Shown here in pieces: positions 18,423-27,255 of a stretch of DNA of 64,000 nt (position 1 is its first letter; the number at the start of each line of letters is the position of its first letter). This DNA comes from Terriglobus sp. RCC_193. Its GTDB lineage: Bacteria > Acidobacteriota > Terriglobia > Terriglobales > Acidobacteriaceae. The stretch spans positions 372,001-436,000 of the forward strand of contig NZ_JBFUPK010000001.1 in assembly GCF_041355105.1 (NCBI RefSeq), read 5' to 3'. Made by a program: the position numbers and the translations under genes. The notes beneath the pieces are model-generated. The model was not told where the DNA came from and searched no databases. It saw only the letters and a program-made list of their open reading frames with translations.

Positions 18423-19631
18423 CTATTGTGGGTGGATGGGAGACTGCGGGGTCGCCGGAGGTGAGATGGTGCCGGGCTGCGCGATGGGTGCCGGTGCTAC
18501 CGGCGGTGCGATGTTCTGCTGCGGACCGTTGCCAGGACCGCCGGTGGAATAGATCGTGGGTAGACGTGTTTCTACCGAAGGCAACTCAGGAAATGGCGCG
18601 TGTGGCTCGGTCTGATACCAATAGGCAACGGAGTAGTAGTTGTCCGAGCGGTGATTCGCGTGGCCGTGTTCGATGGTGCCTTTGAATTCTTTTGTGAAGG
18701 GAACTGGGGAATCGAGATGGAAGCGATAGACAAGGTTGTGACTTCCGGCGAGCTCTGATCCGACGAGCGGTGCTCCGTTGCTCTGGTAAGCAAAGTGAGT
18801 CCCAAAATCCCATGCGCCGAGGAAGTAGTCTTCCGATCCGGTGCCGGTGATGGTGGGCTTGCTCATGTCATCGATGAAGAGCATTTCGTCGCCCTCACCC
18901 CACCAGCCATCCTGATTCTGCACCACGCCCAGCGTGAGGCCGACGTAATGGCCTTTGCCGCTGGCTTCGAGGAAGGTGTAATTGTCTTTGCCATCCAGGT
19001 TGGGCTTCAGGTTTACGCGATAGTCCTGGTTGTCATAAAAGTCGGTTGTCCACCCTTTGTTGGGAATGGCCTGGCGATATTGCGCATGGAAATACAGCGA
19101 GTCTTTGTCGGCCACGTTGGGACCGGTGCGGTATTCCAGGTTGTAGTAAAAGCTGTTGATGGGCAGCTTGCCCTGGTTCTCGATTGTGATGCGCGCATGC
19201 TTTCGGAAGGGCATGGGGAAGTAGCTGTTGAGCGCGCGGCTGGAACCGACATTGAGTACGGCAGATTCAAAATCGACATATTCGCCGGTGTTCTGACCGA
19301 AGAAGTCGCCGATGGGGACTTCGACGCTGGGGCTGGTTTCACCGTCCCAATAGATGCGCAGAACGACGCGCTTAAGGAAGTATTTTTCGGAGTCGGAGAT
19401 GGTAACCCACAGGTGCGAGATCTGACCGGGGCCATCGACATCCATCAAAGTTGCCGTGGTGCTCGGGAGCACACGAATCGAATCGTGGTTGCCTCCGGTG
19501 GGATCCATGCTGCCGATGCGATGCAGTGTGTAGGTCTGTGGGTGCGTTAGATCGACACTGCCGCGGACTGCCTGAGCCGAAGCGGACAGCACAATGAAAG
19601 ACGAAAGCAGGGCAGGTAGGACAAAGCGCAT
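18423..19631 (-). CDS. secreted DUF2961 / GH172-type glycoside hydrolase
   Basis: A 402-residue exported protein of the DUF2961 family; characterised members are GH172 enzymes acting on fructose- or arabinose-containing glycans. The signal peptide is MRFVLPALLSSFIVLSASAQA. Typical family blocks follow: DVDGPGQISHLWVT, LRIYWDGETSPSVEVPIGDFFG, RKHARITIENQG, GTGSEDYFLGAWDFG (the conserved Glu-containing motif) and GSHNLVYRFHLDSPVPF. A Pro/Ala/Gln-rich tail (about 30 residues) ends the protein, suggesting a spacer. The frame is open for 55 more codons upstream, but that part lies on the tmRNA gene, so the start at 19631 is right. Substrate unknown. Confidence 0.85.
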   Translation of the reverse strand: MRFVLPALLSSFIVLSASAQAVRGSVDLTHPQTYTLHRIGSMDPTGGNHDSIRVLPSTTATLMDVDGPGQISHLWVTISDSEKYFLKRVVLRIYWDGETSPSVEVPIGDFFGQNTGEYVDFESAVLNVGSSRALNSYFPMPFRKHARITIENQGKLPINSFYYNLEYRTGPNVADKDSLYFHAQYRQAIPNKGWTTDFYDNQDYRVNLKPNLDGKDNYTFLEASGKGHYVGLTLGVVQNQDGWWGEGDEMLFIDDMSKPTITGTGSEDYFLGAWDFGTHFAYQSNGAPLVGSELAGSHNLVYRFHLDSPVPFTKEFKGTIEHGHANHRSDNYYSVAYWYQTEPHAPFPELPSVETRLPTIYSTGGPGNGPQQNIAPPVAPAPIAQPGTISPPATPQSPIHPQ

Positions 19632-19736
19632 AAGCAAAGCATCCAATTCCGAAAGGCAGATGGCAAGCGCCACCAATGTACTGGCTTTGTGTTCTGCTGT
19701 CACGCGGGAAGTGCTGGATGAATGTGGAAGAGAAGT

Positions 19737-20091
19737 TGGTGGAGGCGGGGAGAATCGAACTCCCGTCCGAAGAAACCAATGACAAAAGGCATTCATGCTT
19801 TTCCCGTGTCATCTTTGTCTCGTAGCCGCCACTTAGAACGGGCGAAGATGTAACGGCCACCAGCCTGATCGATCTCGTCATTGCCGTCCAGGCGGAACAG
19901 CTTTGACCAGCCTACTGTACGACGATTGGTACCCGCCCATAGGCGAAGCGGGAGCAATCGGCTACTTATTTAATTAAGCAGCAAGTGCAAACTGAGGTTC
20001 GGCACTTATAGTTTTTGGGTTCGATTACGGGTGTACCCACCCCGGCATGCCCTCTTGCCACAAGCGACCCCGTCGAAACCATGACGCCCCC
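19737..20091 (-). ncRNA. ssrA: transfer-messenger RNA
   Basis: tmRNA, which rescues stalled ribosomes and tags their unfinished proteins for proteolysis. The 5' end GGGGGCG pairs with CGCCTCC at the 3' end to form the 7-bp acceptor stem (one G-U), followed by discriminator A and an encoded CCA. The T-arm is GGGAG-TTCGATT-CTCCC. The strongly conserved 5' block GTCATGGTTTCGACGGGG is present. The tag reading frame is at 19974-20003: GCC GAA CCT CAG TTT GCA CTT GCT GCT TAA, giving AEPQFALAA, with the usual ALAA protease-recognition end. The tag comes from a resume codon preceded by ATAAGT. Length is 355 nt. No permuted (two-piece) arrangement is seen. Confidence 0.96.
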
Positions 20092-20236
20092 ACTTTGTGG
20101 AGCAGCTTCGAGCGTTGCGAATGCAGCGCTGTCAAAGAACTGTATTGATTATAAATCCTCGGCATTCGCGCGACGCCGCTTCAGCCCGGTATACTTCGCG
20201 GGAGTCCGCGCTTGGCGGCGTGAGGTGCATGGAACA

Positions 20237-21334
20237 ATGAAGATGGCAGTGGCGCTGCTGGCGCTGGGGATGATCGGAACCGGTATGAATGCGGAAGTAA
20301 CGAAGGCGTCGTTCGGAACGGCGAAGAACGGCAAACCCGTTGAAATCTATACGCTGAAGAGCCCGGGACTGCAGGTGAAACTGATCACGCTGGGCGCGCG
20401 CATTCAGGCGATTGACGCTCCAGACCGGAATGGCAAGTTCGCGGATATCGTCCTCGGACATCCGCAGGCCGCGAGCTATCAGGATGATGGTGGGACGTAT
20501 TTTGGCGCGGTGGTAGGGCGCTACGGCAACCGCATTGCCAAGGGACAGTTCAAGATTGATGGCCAGACTTATTATGTGCCGATCAATAACAACGGACAGT
20601 CGCTGCACGGGGGGACAGATGGTTTTGACAATCGAATCTGGAGCGCGAAGGAAGTTGCCGATGGTGTGGAGTTCACGCTGGTTTCGCCTGATGGCGACCA
20701 GGGGTATCCCGGTACGCTGACCACGCATGTGACGTACACGCTGCATGGGCATGACCTGAAGATTGAGTACAGCGCCACGACGACCAAGCCGACGGTAATT
20801 AACCTGACGAACCATTCCTACTTCAACTTGGCGGGTGAAGGGAATGGAACGATTCTGAATCATAAGATTCAGATCAATGCCGACCGCTATACGCCGGTGG
20901 ACAAGGTTCTGATTCCCTCGGGCGATCTGCCTGCGGTAGCGGGGACGCCATTTGATTTCCGTACGCCACATGCCATCGGAGAGCGGATTGAGGCGAAGAA
21001 TGAGCAACTGACGATTGCGGGTGGTTACGATCACAACTTTGTGCTGAATGGCACAGCGGGTGCGCTGCGGACAGCGGCGGTGGTAACGGATCCTTCATCA
21101 GGACGCACGCTGACGGTGAAGACGACGGAGCCAGGTGTGCAGTTCTATACCGGCAACTTTATCAAGGACGGCGAGATCACCGGCACCGGTGGCAAGAAGT
21201 ATGTACGCCGCGGTGGATTCTGCCTGGAGACGCAGCACTATCCGGATTCACCGAATCATCCGGCGTTTCCAAGCACGCTGTTGCGACCGGGGCAGACGTA
21301 TCACACGACCACGATCTTCAGCTTTACGAAGTAA
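20237..21334 (+). CDS. secreted aldose 1-epimerase (galactose mutarotase)
   Basis: Interconverts alpha and beta anomers of aldoses. The 365-residue GalM-family protein carries a signal peptide (MKMAVALLALGMIGTGMNA), so it acts outside the cytoplasm. The signature NLTNHSYFNLAGEG contains one active-site His. Also present are VVGRYGNRIAKGQF, SLHGGTDGFDNRIW (substrate-binding His), GYDHNFVLNG and the C-terminal catalytic Glu region GFCLETQHYPDSPNHPAFPSTLLRPGQ. The longer open frame upstream overlaps the tmRNA gene, so the ATG ahead of the signal peptide is used. It converges on ligD with a 12 bp gap. A role with secreted glycosidases is plausible. Confidence 0.9.
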   Translation: MKMAVALLALGMIGTGMNAEVTKASFGTAKNGKPVEIYTLKSPGLQVKLITLGARIQAIDAPDRNGKFADIVLGHPQAASYQDDGGTYFGAVVGRYGNRIAKGQFKIDGQTYYVPINNNGQSLHGGTDGFDNRIWSAKEVADGVEFTLVSPDGDQGYPGTLTTHVTYTLHGHDLKIEYSATTTKPTVINLTNHSYFNLAGEGNGTILNHKIQINADRYTPVDKVLIPSGDLPAVAGTPFDFRTPHAIGERIEAKNEQLTIAGGYDHNFVLNGTAGALRTAAVVTDPSSGRTLTVKTTEPGVQFYTGNFIKDGEITGTGGKKYVRRGGFCLETQHYPDSPNHPAFPSTLLRPGQTYHTTTIFSFTK

Positions 21335-21346
21335 TGCACGCTGCTG

Positions 21347-24142
21347 CTAGGAGCGCTTCGCTTTGGGTGCGAAGTGCTCCAGCGCGGCGGCGTTTAGGGT
21401 TTGCTTGACCTCAAGCAGTTTGCGCCACGGGTTCTTCTTCAGGCGCGGCTTCCACTCCCCGAAATCATGCACTGTATAGCGTGGGCGCGTGTTGCCGGTA
21501 AGCTCTTTCCACTCCAGCGGCATGCTTACGGGAAGCCCCGCGCGTGCGCGCATGCTGTACGGAGCGACGGCGGTGGCACCGCGTTCATTGCGCAGGTAGT
21601 CGAGATAAATTTTGCCGGTGCGAGCAGCCTTGGTCATCTTGGTCAGGTAGAGTTCGGGGTGCGCTTGTTCCATGGCTTGCACCAAGCCGTGTGTCCACGC
21701 CTTCATGAAGGCAAAGTCATGCTTCGGCGCGATGGGAAAGAGAACATGCAGGCCTTTGCCGCCGGTGGTTTTTACGAAGCTCTCCACACCCGCGCTTTTC
21801 AGCACCTCACGTACTTCGAGTGCGGCTTCGCAGACGGTGGACCAGGAAAGCGATTCGTCGGGATCGAGGTCGATGATGATGCGATCAGGGTGTTCGAGGT
21901 CGTCGTTGCGTGAGCCCCATGGATGGATTTCCAGTACGCTCATCTGCGCAAGGCCTGCGAGAGCTTCGGCGGTGTCCAGAGTGATGTAGGGTTCGGGTGC
22001 GCCACCCTTCTTGTCGGCCACCATGACACTGCCGACGCCTGCGGGCAGCATGTGGTTGACGTGCTTCTGATAGAAGCACTGGTGCGCAGAACCTTCGGGA
22101 CAGCGAACGAGACTTAATGGCCGGTTTGCAATATGCGGAAGCATCTCTTCCGAGACGGCCCACAGATAGTCCATGAGTTCTCGTTTGGTGACGCCGCTTT
22201 CAGGATCGACGACTTTGTCCGGGTGCGTTAAACGTAGGTTTGGTGCGCTGTCTGTCGTATGTGATGTGCGCTTAGCTCGTTTGGAATCGATGGGGATGAC
22301 CTTTGCTGACTTTGCTTTTTCTTTTGTATCTTCGGCGGGTTCAAGCAGTGTCTGAACGTCTTTCTTCGTCTCCGTGGGAGCGGCGGATTTGTGTTTCGCA
22401 GAGGGAGGACCGATTTCGCGGCGGACTTCTTTTGCGGGCTTGTCTTCGCGAAGGCCCAGGAATGCTGCCTGGCGCACGAGGTTATCCGCGGTCCATGTGG
22501 CGAAGCGTACCTGCGCAACGAGTTGCGGCTTAACCCAGTGCGCATCTTTGCGACCTGCAGCGTCGATGGCGACGAACGGATTAGACTTTGTTTCGATGGC
22601 GTCAAGTTTGTCGCGAATGAGTTTGTGTGTCTTCTGCGTGAAGCCGGTTCCGGTACGACCTGCGTAAATGAGTTTGCCTGCATCGTCGTAATAACCGAGC
22701 AGGAGTGAGCCAACACCGCGGCTGCCGTTGGATAAGTCGACCCAACCGCCGATAACAAATTCCTGTTCCAGAACACATTTTGATTTAAGCCAGAGAGCAT
22801 TGCGGCCGGGATGATAGGCGGCGTCCGCCTTTTTCGAGATGATGCCTTCCGCATGCAGTTCACAGGCGGAGCGGAAAATCTTTGCGCCGTCGCCCGCAAT
22901 GTCTTCGCTTAGCCGCAGGCCGTCGTTGTCACCAGAAAGAATGGTATGTAACAGGCGCTTGCGCTCTTTCAGCGGAAGTTCGCGCGTGTTGTGGCCGTTG
23001 AGATGGAGCAGGTCAAAGAGGAAAAAGGTGAGAGGGTGTTTCTCGTTCTTTTCAAAGGAGGCTTGAAGATGCGCGAAGCTGGAAAGGCCCTTTTCGTCGA
23101 GGACGACGACCTCACCGTCGAGGATGGCGTCCTGTACGGGAAGCGTCTTGATCGCTTCTGCGATCGACTTCATGCGGTGTGTCCAATCGAGACCGCTGCG
23201 GGTGAAGAGTTGTACTCGTGCGCCTTGTTTGCGCGCCTGCATGCGATACCCGTCGAGCTTGATCTCATGCAACCATTCATTTCCCGATGGCGGGGCAGTG
23301 GCTTCTTGCGCTAGTTGCGGTTTGATAAAGTCAGGGAGTTTTTCTTTGGGTAGTTTTGCTAACAAACTGTTATTGAATGGCCCGGTTTTCTTTACCGAGG
23401 CTGCGCGTGACGCTGCATCTGCGTCATGCGCACGTTGGCGATACCACGCCTGTCCCTCGGTTGCGGTTTCTTTTGAGTTCCAGATGTGGGTGCCGGCCTC
23501 AGCGATTTGTTCAAGAGAACGACCCGTTACAGCGGAGTTCGGCATCTCTTCGGTGATGGCAGGATCATTCGGTGTACGTTCGTAGTCATCGTGTTCTTTG
23601 ATGAGCAGCCAGTTGGGCTTGCCTTCCTGCGCAGCTTTGCCGCCCATGCGAACGAGCGTCCAGTTGCCGTGCATCTTGGTGCCGTTGAGAGCAAACTTCA
23701 GCGAACCTTTACGCAGGCCTTCTTCCACGTCGACATGCGGCTCCCATGTGCCCTGATCCCACACCATCACGGTGCCGCCGCCGTATTGGCCGCGCGGAAT
23801 AATGCCTTCAAAACCCCCGTATTCCATGGGATGATCTTCCACCTGCACCGCGAGGCGCTTATCTGCGACAACGTAGCTTGGACCTTTGGCGACGGCCCAG
23901 CTTTTTAGAACGCCATTCCAGCCGAGGCGAAAGTCGTAGTGCAGGCGCGTGGCTGCGTGCTTCTGAATGACGAAGGGCAACGATGCTGCGGAGGCCGGTT
24001 TCCGTTTGCCGCTTGGTTCCTCAGTTACTGAGAAGTCGCGCATAGAGCGATAGCGCGCAAGCTGCTCATCCACGGCATCGCCTGCGGTTGGCTTTACCTG
24101 TTTCTTTGAAGTGGCTTTCTTTACTGTCTTCTTCGTCGCCAT
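21347..24142 (-). CDS. ligD: ATP-dependent DNA ligase D (phosphoesterase-ligase-polymerase)
   Basis: Multifunctional end-joining enzyme of bacterial NHEJ, 931 residues, domain order PE-LIG-POL as in the Pseudomonas enzyme. The 3'-phosphoesterase domain (about 30-210) contains PFVIQKHAATRLHYDFRL and EDHPMEYGGFEG. The ligase domain has the adenylation motif HEIKLDGYRMQ near 290-300, DGEVVVLDEKG, and an OB-fold from about 470 on (QEFVIGGWVDLSNGSRGVGSLLLGYYDDAGKL). A Lys/Thr-rich linker (about 560-630) leads to the primase-polymerase domain, with KRELMDYLWAVSEEMLPHIANRPL and the metal-binding DLDPD in IIIDLDPDESLSW near 754. A Lys-rich N-terminus precedes. The gene lies 92 bp downstream of ku on the same strand, the usual partner arrangement. 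Confidence 0.96.
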   Translation of the reverse strand: MATKKTVKKATSKKQVKPTAGDAVDEQLARYRSMRDFSVTEEPSGKRKPASAASLPFVIQKHAATRLHYDFRLGWNGVLKSWAVAKGPSYVVADKRLAVQVEDHPMEYGGFEGIIPRGQYGGGTVMVWDQGTWEPHVDVEEGLRKGSLKFALNGTKMHGNWTLVRMGGKAAQEGKPNWLLIKEHDDYERTPNDPAITEEMPNSAVTGRSLEQIAEAGTHIWNSKETATEGQAWYRQRAHDADAASRAASVKKTGPFNNSLLAKLPKEKLPDFIKPQLAQEATAPPSGNEWLHEIKLDGYRMQARKQGARVQLFTRSGLDWTHRMKSIAEAIKTLPVQDAILDGEVVVLDEKGLSSFAHLQASFEKNEKHPLTFFLFDLLHLNGHNTRELPLKERKRLLHTILSGDNDGLRLSEDIAGDGAKIFRSACELHAEGIISKKADAAYHPGRNALWLKSKCVLEQEFVIGGWVDLSNGSRGVGSLLLGYYDDAGKLIYAGRTGTGFTQKTHKLIRDKLDAIETKSNPFVAIDAAGRKDAHWVKPQLVAQVRFATWTADNLVRQAAFLGLREDKPAKEVRREIGPPSAKHKSAAPTETKKDVQTLLEPAEDTKEKAKSAKVIPIDSKRAKRTSHTTDSAPNLRLTHPDKVVDPESGVTKRELMDYLWAVSEEMLPHIANRPLSLVRCPEGSAHQCFYQKHVNHMLPAGVGSVMVADKKGGAPEPYITLDTAEALAGLAQMSVLEIHPWGSRNDDLEHPDRIIIDLDPDESLSWSTVCEAALEVREVLKSAGVESFVKTTGGKGLHVLFPIAPKHDFAFMKAWTHGLVQAMEQAHPELYLTKMTKAARTGKIYLDYLRNERGATAVAPYSMRARAGLPVSMPLEWKELTGNTRPRYTVHDFGEWKPRLKKNPWRKLLEVKQTLNAAALEHFAPKAKRS

Positions 24143-24234
24143 GCCTCACGTCCTTCTGCAAAGAACAGATGCCTGCAAGCGGCGAAGGCGCGGCCTGATT
24201 CGCCGCGCCTTTCGCATTTTCTATTTCCACATGG

Positions 24235-25233
24235 TTAAGCCGACTTGCGCCGCGCTGTCTTCGCCGGTTTTGCGCTTGCAGAAGCCTTCTTGCGATGCGG
24301 TTCGGCTGCCTGTTCGCGCTTGGGCATCTCCGCAACGTTGGAGCGTTTTTTAATGGGCTCCTTCTTCGCGGTCTTCTTGCCCGGGGGCGGCGTGTCTTCG
24401 CCTTCTTCGGTTGATTTCCCCGATAGAGAACTGCGCAGTGCGTCCATCAGGTTAATGACCTTCGCGCGCTTGGGTTGCGGTTCGTCCACGGGCACAGGCT
24501 CGTCATGCAGCTTAGCGTCTACGAGTTCTTTCAATGCAACTTCGTAGCCGTCCTTGTACTTCTTCGGATCGAACTTCGCCGTTTTCTTCTTGATCAACTG
24601 TTCTGCCAGTTCGAGCTGATCTTCGTCTACCGAAACCTTTGGGATGTCTGAGAAGTATTCTTTCGGATTACGCAGTTCTTCGCCGTAGCGCATGGTGTAT
24701 GCCATCAGGCCGCGTCCTTCATCATCCTTGCTGGCCATGAGCGCGACGATGTGTTCGCGGCCGCCGAATGCGATCTTGCCAAGGGCGACTTTGCCTGCCT
24801 TCTGCATGGCTTCGCGGACAACTGCGAAGGCCTCTGCCTGTGCATCGCCGTCGGGTGCAACGAAGTACGGCTTTTCAAAGAAGGCGGGATCAATTTCGCT
24901 CTCGTCCACGAACTGCTCCACGGCGATGGTGTGCTTGGAGGGCACGCGGAGATTATTGATTTCGCTGGGCTCAATGAGGATGTATTTGCCCTTGGCGTAT
25001 TCGTAGCCTTTGACGATGTCGTCCTTACCCACCGTGGCGGACTGTTCAGACATGTCCTCGCCGCCGTTTTCCATGGTGGATTCCAGCACCTTTTGATGGC
25101 GCACGCGCTCACCGGTGGAGCGGCTTACCTGGTGAAAGCGGATCTGGCTTTTGGCTTCAGTGGCGACGAAGAACTTTACCGCAAACTGCACCAGCGAAAT
25201 CTGTATGGTTCCTGACCAGTAAGGACGCGCCAT
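24235..25233 (-). CDS. ku: Ku homodimer protein of non-homologous end joining
   Basis: DNA-end-binding ring protein that recruits LigD to double-strand breaks. The 332-residue product starts MARPYWSGTIQISLVQFAVKF, the standard Ku N-terminus, and keeps IEPSEINNLRVPSKHTIAVEQFVD, DPAFFEKPYFVAPD and the C-terminal core LAEQLIKKKTAKFDPKKYKDGYEVALKELV. The final 80 or so residues are a Lys/Arg/Ala/Pro-rich tail (KKTAKKEPIKKRSN, KKASASAKPAKTARRK), the kind of basic extension that in other bacterial Ku proteins binds DNA outside the ring. It is transcribed ahead of ligD. Confidence 0.96.
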   Translation of the reverse strand: MARPYWSGTIQISLVQFAVKFFVATEAKSQIRFHQVSRSTGERVRHQKVLESTMENGGEDMSEQSATVGKDDIVKGYEYAKGKYILIEPSEINNLRVPSKHTIAVEQFVDESEIDPAFFEKPYFVAPDGDAQAEAFAVVREAMQKAGKVALGKIAFGGREHIVALMASKDDEGRGLMAYTMRYGEELRNPKEYFSDIPKVSVDEDQLELAEQLIKKKTAKFDPKKYKDGYEVALKELVDAKLHDEPVPVDEPQPKRAKVINLMDALRSSLSGKSTEEGEDTPPPGKKTAKKEPIKKRSNVAEMPKREQAAEPHRKKASASAKPAKTARRKSA

Positions 25234-25347
25234 TGTAAAAAGACTCCTGCCATTTCTGATTCCGTTTGGGCACTGGCAGGATGTCTCTTTACTGCATCAA
25301 AGTCAATGCAGTTATGGATTAGTGATTAACTGGCAAGTCAACGCACC

Positions 25348-26136
25348 CTACTGTGCGATGCGTTCGAACTGCAGGCTTACGGCACCTGCATGGTTGAAGC
25401 GGGCGACCACTTCCGTGCCTTCGGAGGTCCAGGTCACGCCAGTCCAACTGCCAGTAGTGATCCAATCGCCTGCTTTGAGGCCGCCGGTGCGCGCTGCGCC
25501 TTCGTTGGCCAGATAGACCAGCAGGCGGACCAAGTCCGTGCCGCCGGGATTGGAGCCGGTGTTTTCAATGCGTACTACTCCATCTGTTGTGACGACGACA
25601 TGCTCCTGCGACCAGTCGATCTCCTGCCAATGGGGAATGCGGGGACCGGCGGCGAATCCGCCGTGGATGGCCAGGTCTGCCAACATATGTTCGCGGGGCT
25701 GGACGAGCGGGTCAATGTAGGAGGATTCCAGCACCTCAATGGCGGGATACGCGCCGTCCATGGCGGCGATGACTTCCTCGCGCGTGTAGGGGGTGGAACG
25801 CGGCGGAAGCGCGGTGCCGACGCGGAAGGCAATTTCCGCTTCAATGCCGCGTAAGCGATGCGTCATGCCGCGAAAGACTGCGCCGTTAGCGCCCATCCAT
25901 GCTGCGGGTAATGGGCAAAAGAATGGAACCCCTTCTGGCGATTGGGCACCGACCTTCCAGCCGCCGATGGGCGCGAAGGCCACGGCCAGAAAATCCTGGA
26001 TGGCAAAGGATTCTTCCTCGGTGGTGGGTACGATTGCCTCTGGAAGGGAGGGGATGGGGGTGGCTGTGCGTCGCGCTGTCAGAAGATGATCTGCTGCCTG
26101 TCGTAACACTGCCTCACGCGCTGCCGATATTGCCAT
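25348..26136 (-). CDS. 2-keto-4-pentenoate hydratase / FAH-superfamily protein
   Basis: About 262 residues, related to MhpD/2-oxopent-4-enoate hydratases and oxalocrotonate decarboxylases, which need a divalent metal and act on meta-cleavage products of aromatics. Supporting blocks are EESFAIQDFL, WKVGAQSPEG, LRGIEAEIAFRVG (metal-ligand Glu residues), YPAIEVLESSYIDP, DLAIHGGFAAGP and the C-terminal LKAGDWITTGSWTG. A GTG four codons upstream (26148) is possible. The ATG at 26136 is preferred because AAAGGTGG lies 8 nt before it. No other aromatic-degradation gene is near, so the physiological substrate is not fixed by context. Confidence 0.78.
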   Translation of the reverse strand: MAISAAREAVLRQAADHLLTARRTATPIPSLPEAIVPTTEEESFAIQDFLAVAFAPIGGWKVGAQSPEGVPFFCPLPAAWMGANGAVFRGMTHRLRGIEAEIAFRVGTALPPRSTPYTREEVIAAMDGAYPAIEVLESSYIDPLVQPREHMLADLAIHGGFAAGPRIPHWQEIDWSQEHVVVTTDGVVRIENTGSNPGGTDLVRLLVYLANEGAARTGGLKAGDWITTGSWTGVTWTSEGTEVVARFNHAGAVSLQFERIAQ

Positions 26137-26284
26137 TCCCCTAGCCACCTTTCATGCCATTACGGCTCGTCCCTTTAGTCTTTCGCAGGAATATCTTTCG
26201 CGCAAACGGATTGCGATGCATTCCAGTGATTACAGCGTCCTATGATAAGGGCTGCATCGTGGTGGGCCGTAGCGAGGGGAAGTC

Positions 26285-27247
26285 ATGCTGATTGGCAAAG
26301 CACCGGAGTTCAAGTCGTCTGACATTACGCCGCGCGAGAAATTTCTCAATCGCCGCAACCTCATCTTTGGTGGATTGGCAGCGGCGGGTGTTGCATACGA
26401 GTGGCGTAAGAAGATGCCGCCGCTGTATACGCCGTCGGTGGAAGCGTCGAGCAAGCTGATTACTGTGCCCGGTAAATTCCCTCCGGTAAGCGATGCGATT
26501 ACGCCCGCAGGTAAGGCGACTAGCTACAATAACTTTTACGAATTTGGTACGGACAAGGGCGACCCGAAGGCGAATGCGGGCAAGCTGCGTGTGCGACCGT
26601 GGACGATCAAGATCGAAGGCTTGTGCAACAACCCGAAGACTGTCGACGTGGATGCTCTGCTGAAGTTCAAGCCGTTGGAAGACCGCACGTATCGCTTTCG
26701 CTGCGTGGAGGCATGGAGCATGATCATTCCGTGGGTGGGTTATCCGCTGGCGGAGCTGATCAAATTTGCTGACCCCAAACCGCAGGCGAAGTTTGTAGAG
26801 TTCACCTCGCTGGCGGACCGTTCGCAGATGGAATTGCCCGGCGGTTTCGACTGGCCGTACAAGGAAGGTTTGCGGATGGACGAAGCAATGCATCCGTTGG
26901 CGCTGCTCACCTTTGGATCCTATGGACAAACGCTGGAGAACCAGCAGGGCGCGCCGGTGCGCGTGATTGTGCCGTGGAAGTATGGCTTCAAGTCTGCGAA
27001 GTCGATTGTGAAGATTCGCTTTACCGACAAGCAGCCGACGACAACATGGAATGACATGGCTTCCAGCGAGTATGGGTTTTATTCGAATGTGAATCCGAAC
27101 CATAGCCATCCGCGCTGGAGCCAGGCGCATGAGCGGCGCATTGATTCCAGCGTTTTTCCGAAGACGATTGCGACGCTGCCGTTCAATGGTTACGCCAATG
27201 AAGTGGCCAGTTTGTACAACGGCATGGATCTGAATAAGAACTTTTAA
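26285..27247 (+). CDS. msrP: protein-methionine-sulfoxide reductase, molybdopterin catalytic subunit
   Basis: Periplasmic molybdoenzyme (YedY) that reduces methionine sulfoxide in envelope proteins using electrons from MsrQ. The 320-residue product has a Tat-type N-terminus (NRRNLIFGGLAAAGVAYEW). Next come YNNFYEFGTDKGDP and a sulfite-oxidase-type fold with the molybdenum-coordinating Cys in YRFRCVEAWSMIIPWVGYPL (about residue 139). Also typical are RSQMELPGGFDWPYKEGLRMDEAMHPL and APVRVIVPWKYGFKSAKSIVKI. The msrQ gene follows 8 bp downstream, the conserved msrPQ order. The 148 bp gap to the divergent hydratase gene should hold the promoter. Confidence 0.95.
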   Translation: MLIGKAPEFKSSDITPREKFLNRRNLIFGGLAAAGVAYEWRKKMPPLYTPSVEASSKLITVPGKFPPVSDAITPAGKATSYNNFYEFGTDKGDPKANAGKLRVRPWTIKIEGLCNNPKTVDVDALLKFKPLEDRTYRFRCVEAWSMIIPWVGYPLAELIKFADPKPQAKFVEFTSLADRSQMELPGGFDWPYKEGLRMDEAMHPLALLTFGSYGQTLENQQGAPVRVIVPWKYGFKSAKSIVKIRFTDKQPTTTWNDMASSEYGFYSNVNPNHSHPRWSQAHERRIDSSVFPKTIATLPFNGYANEVASLYNGMDLNKNF

Positions 27248-27255
27248 GAGAGCGC

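Noticed and set aside
19737-19800. tRNA gene ending in CCA
   Set aside because: It is the tRNA-like 3' end of tmRNA; no anticodon arm is present.
20015-20236. 74-codon extension of the aldose epimerase frame
   Set aside because: Overlaps the tmRNA 5' end and precedes a clear signal peptide.
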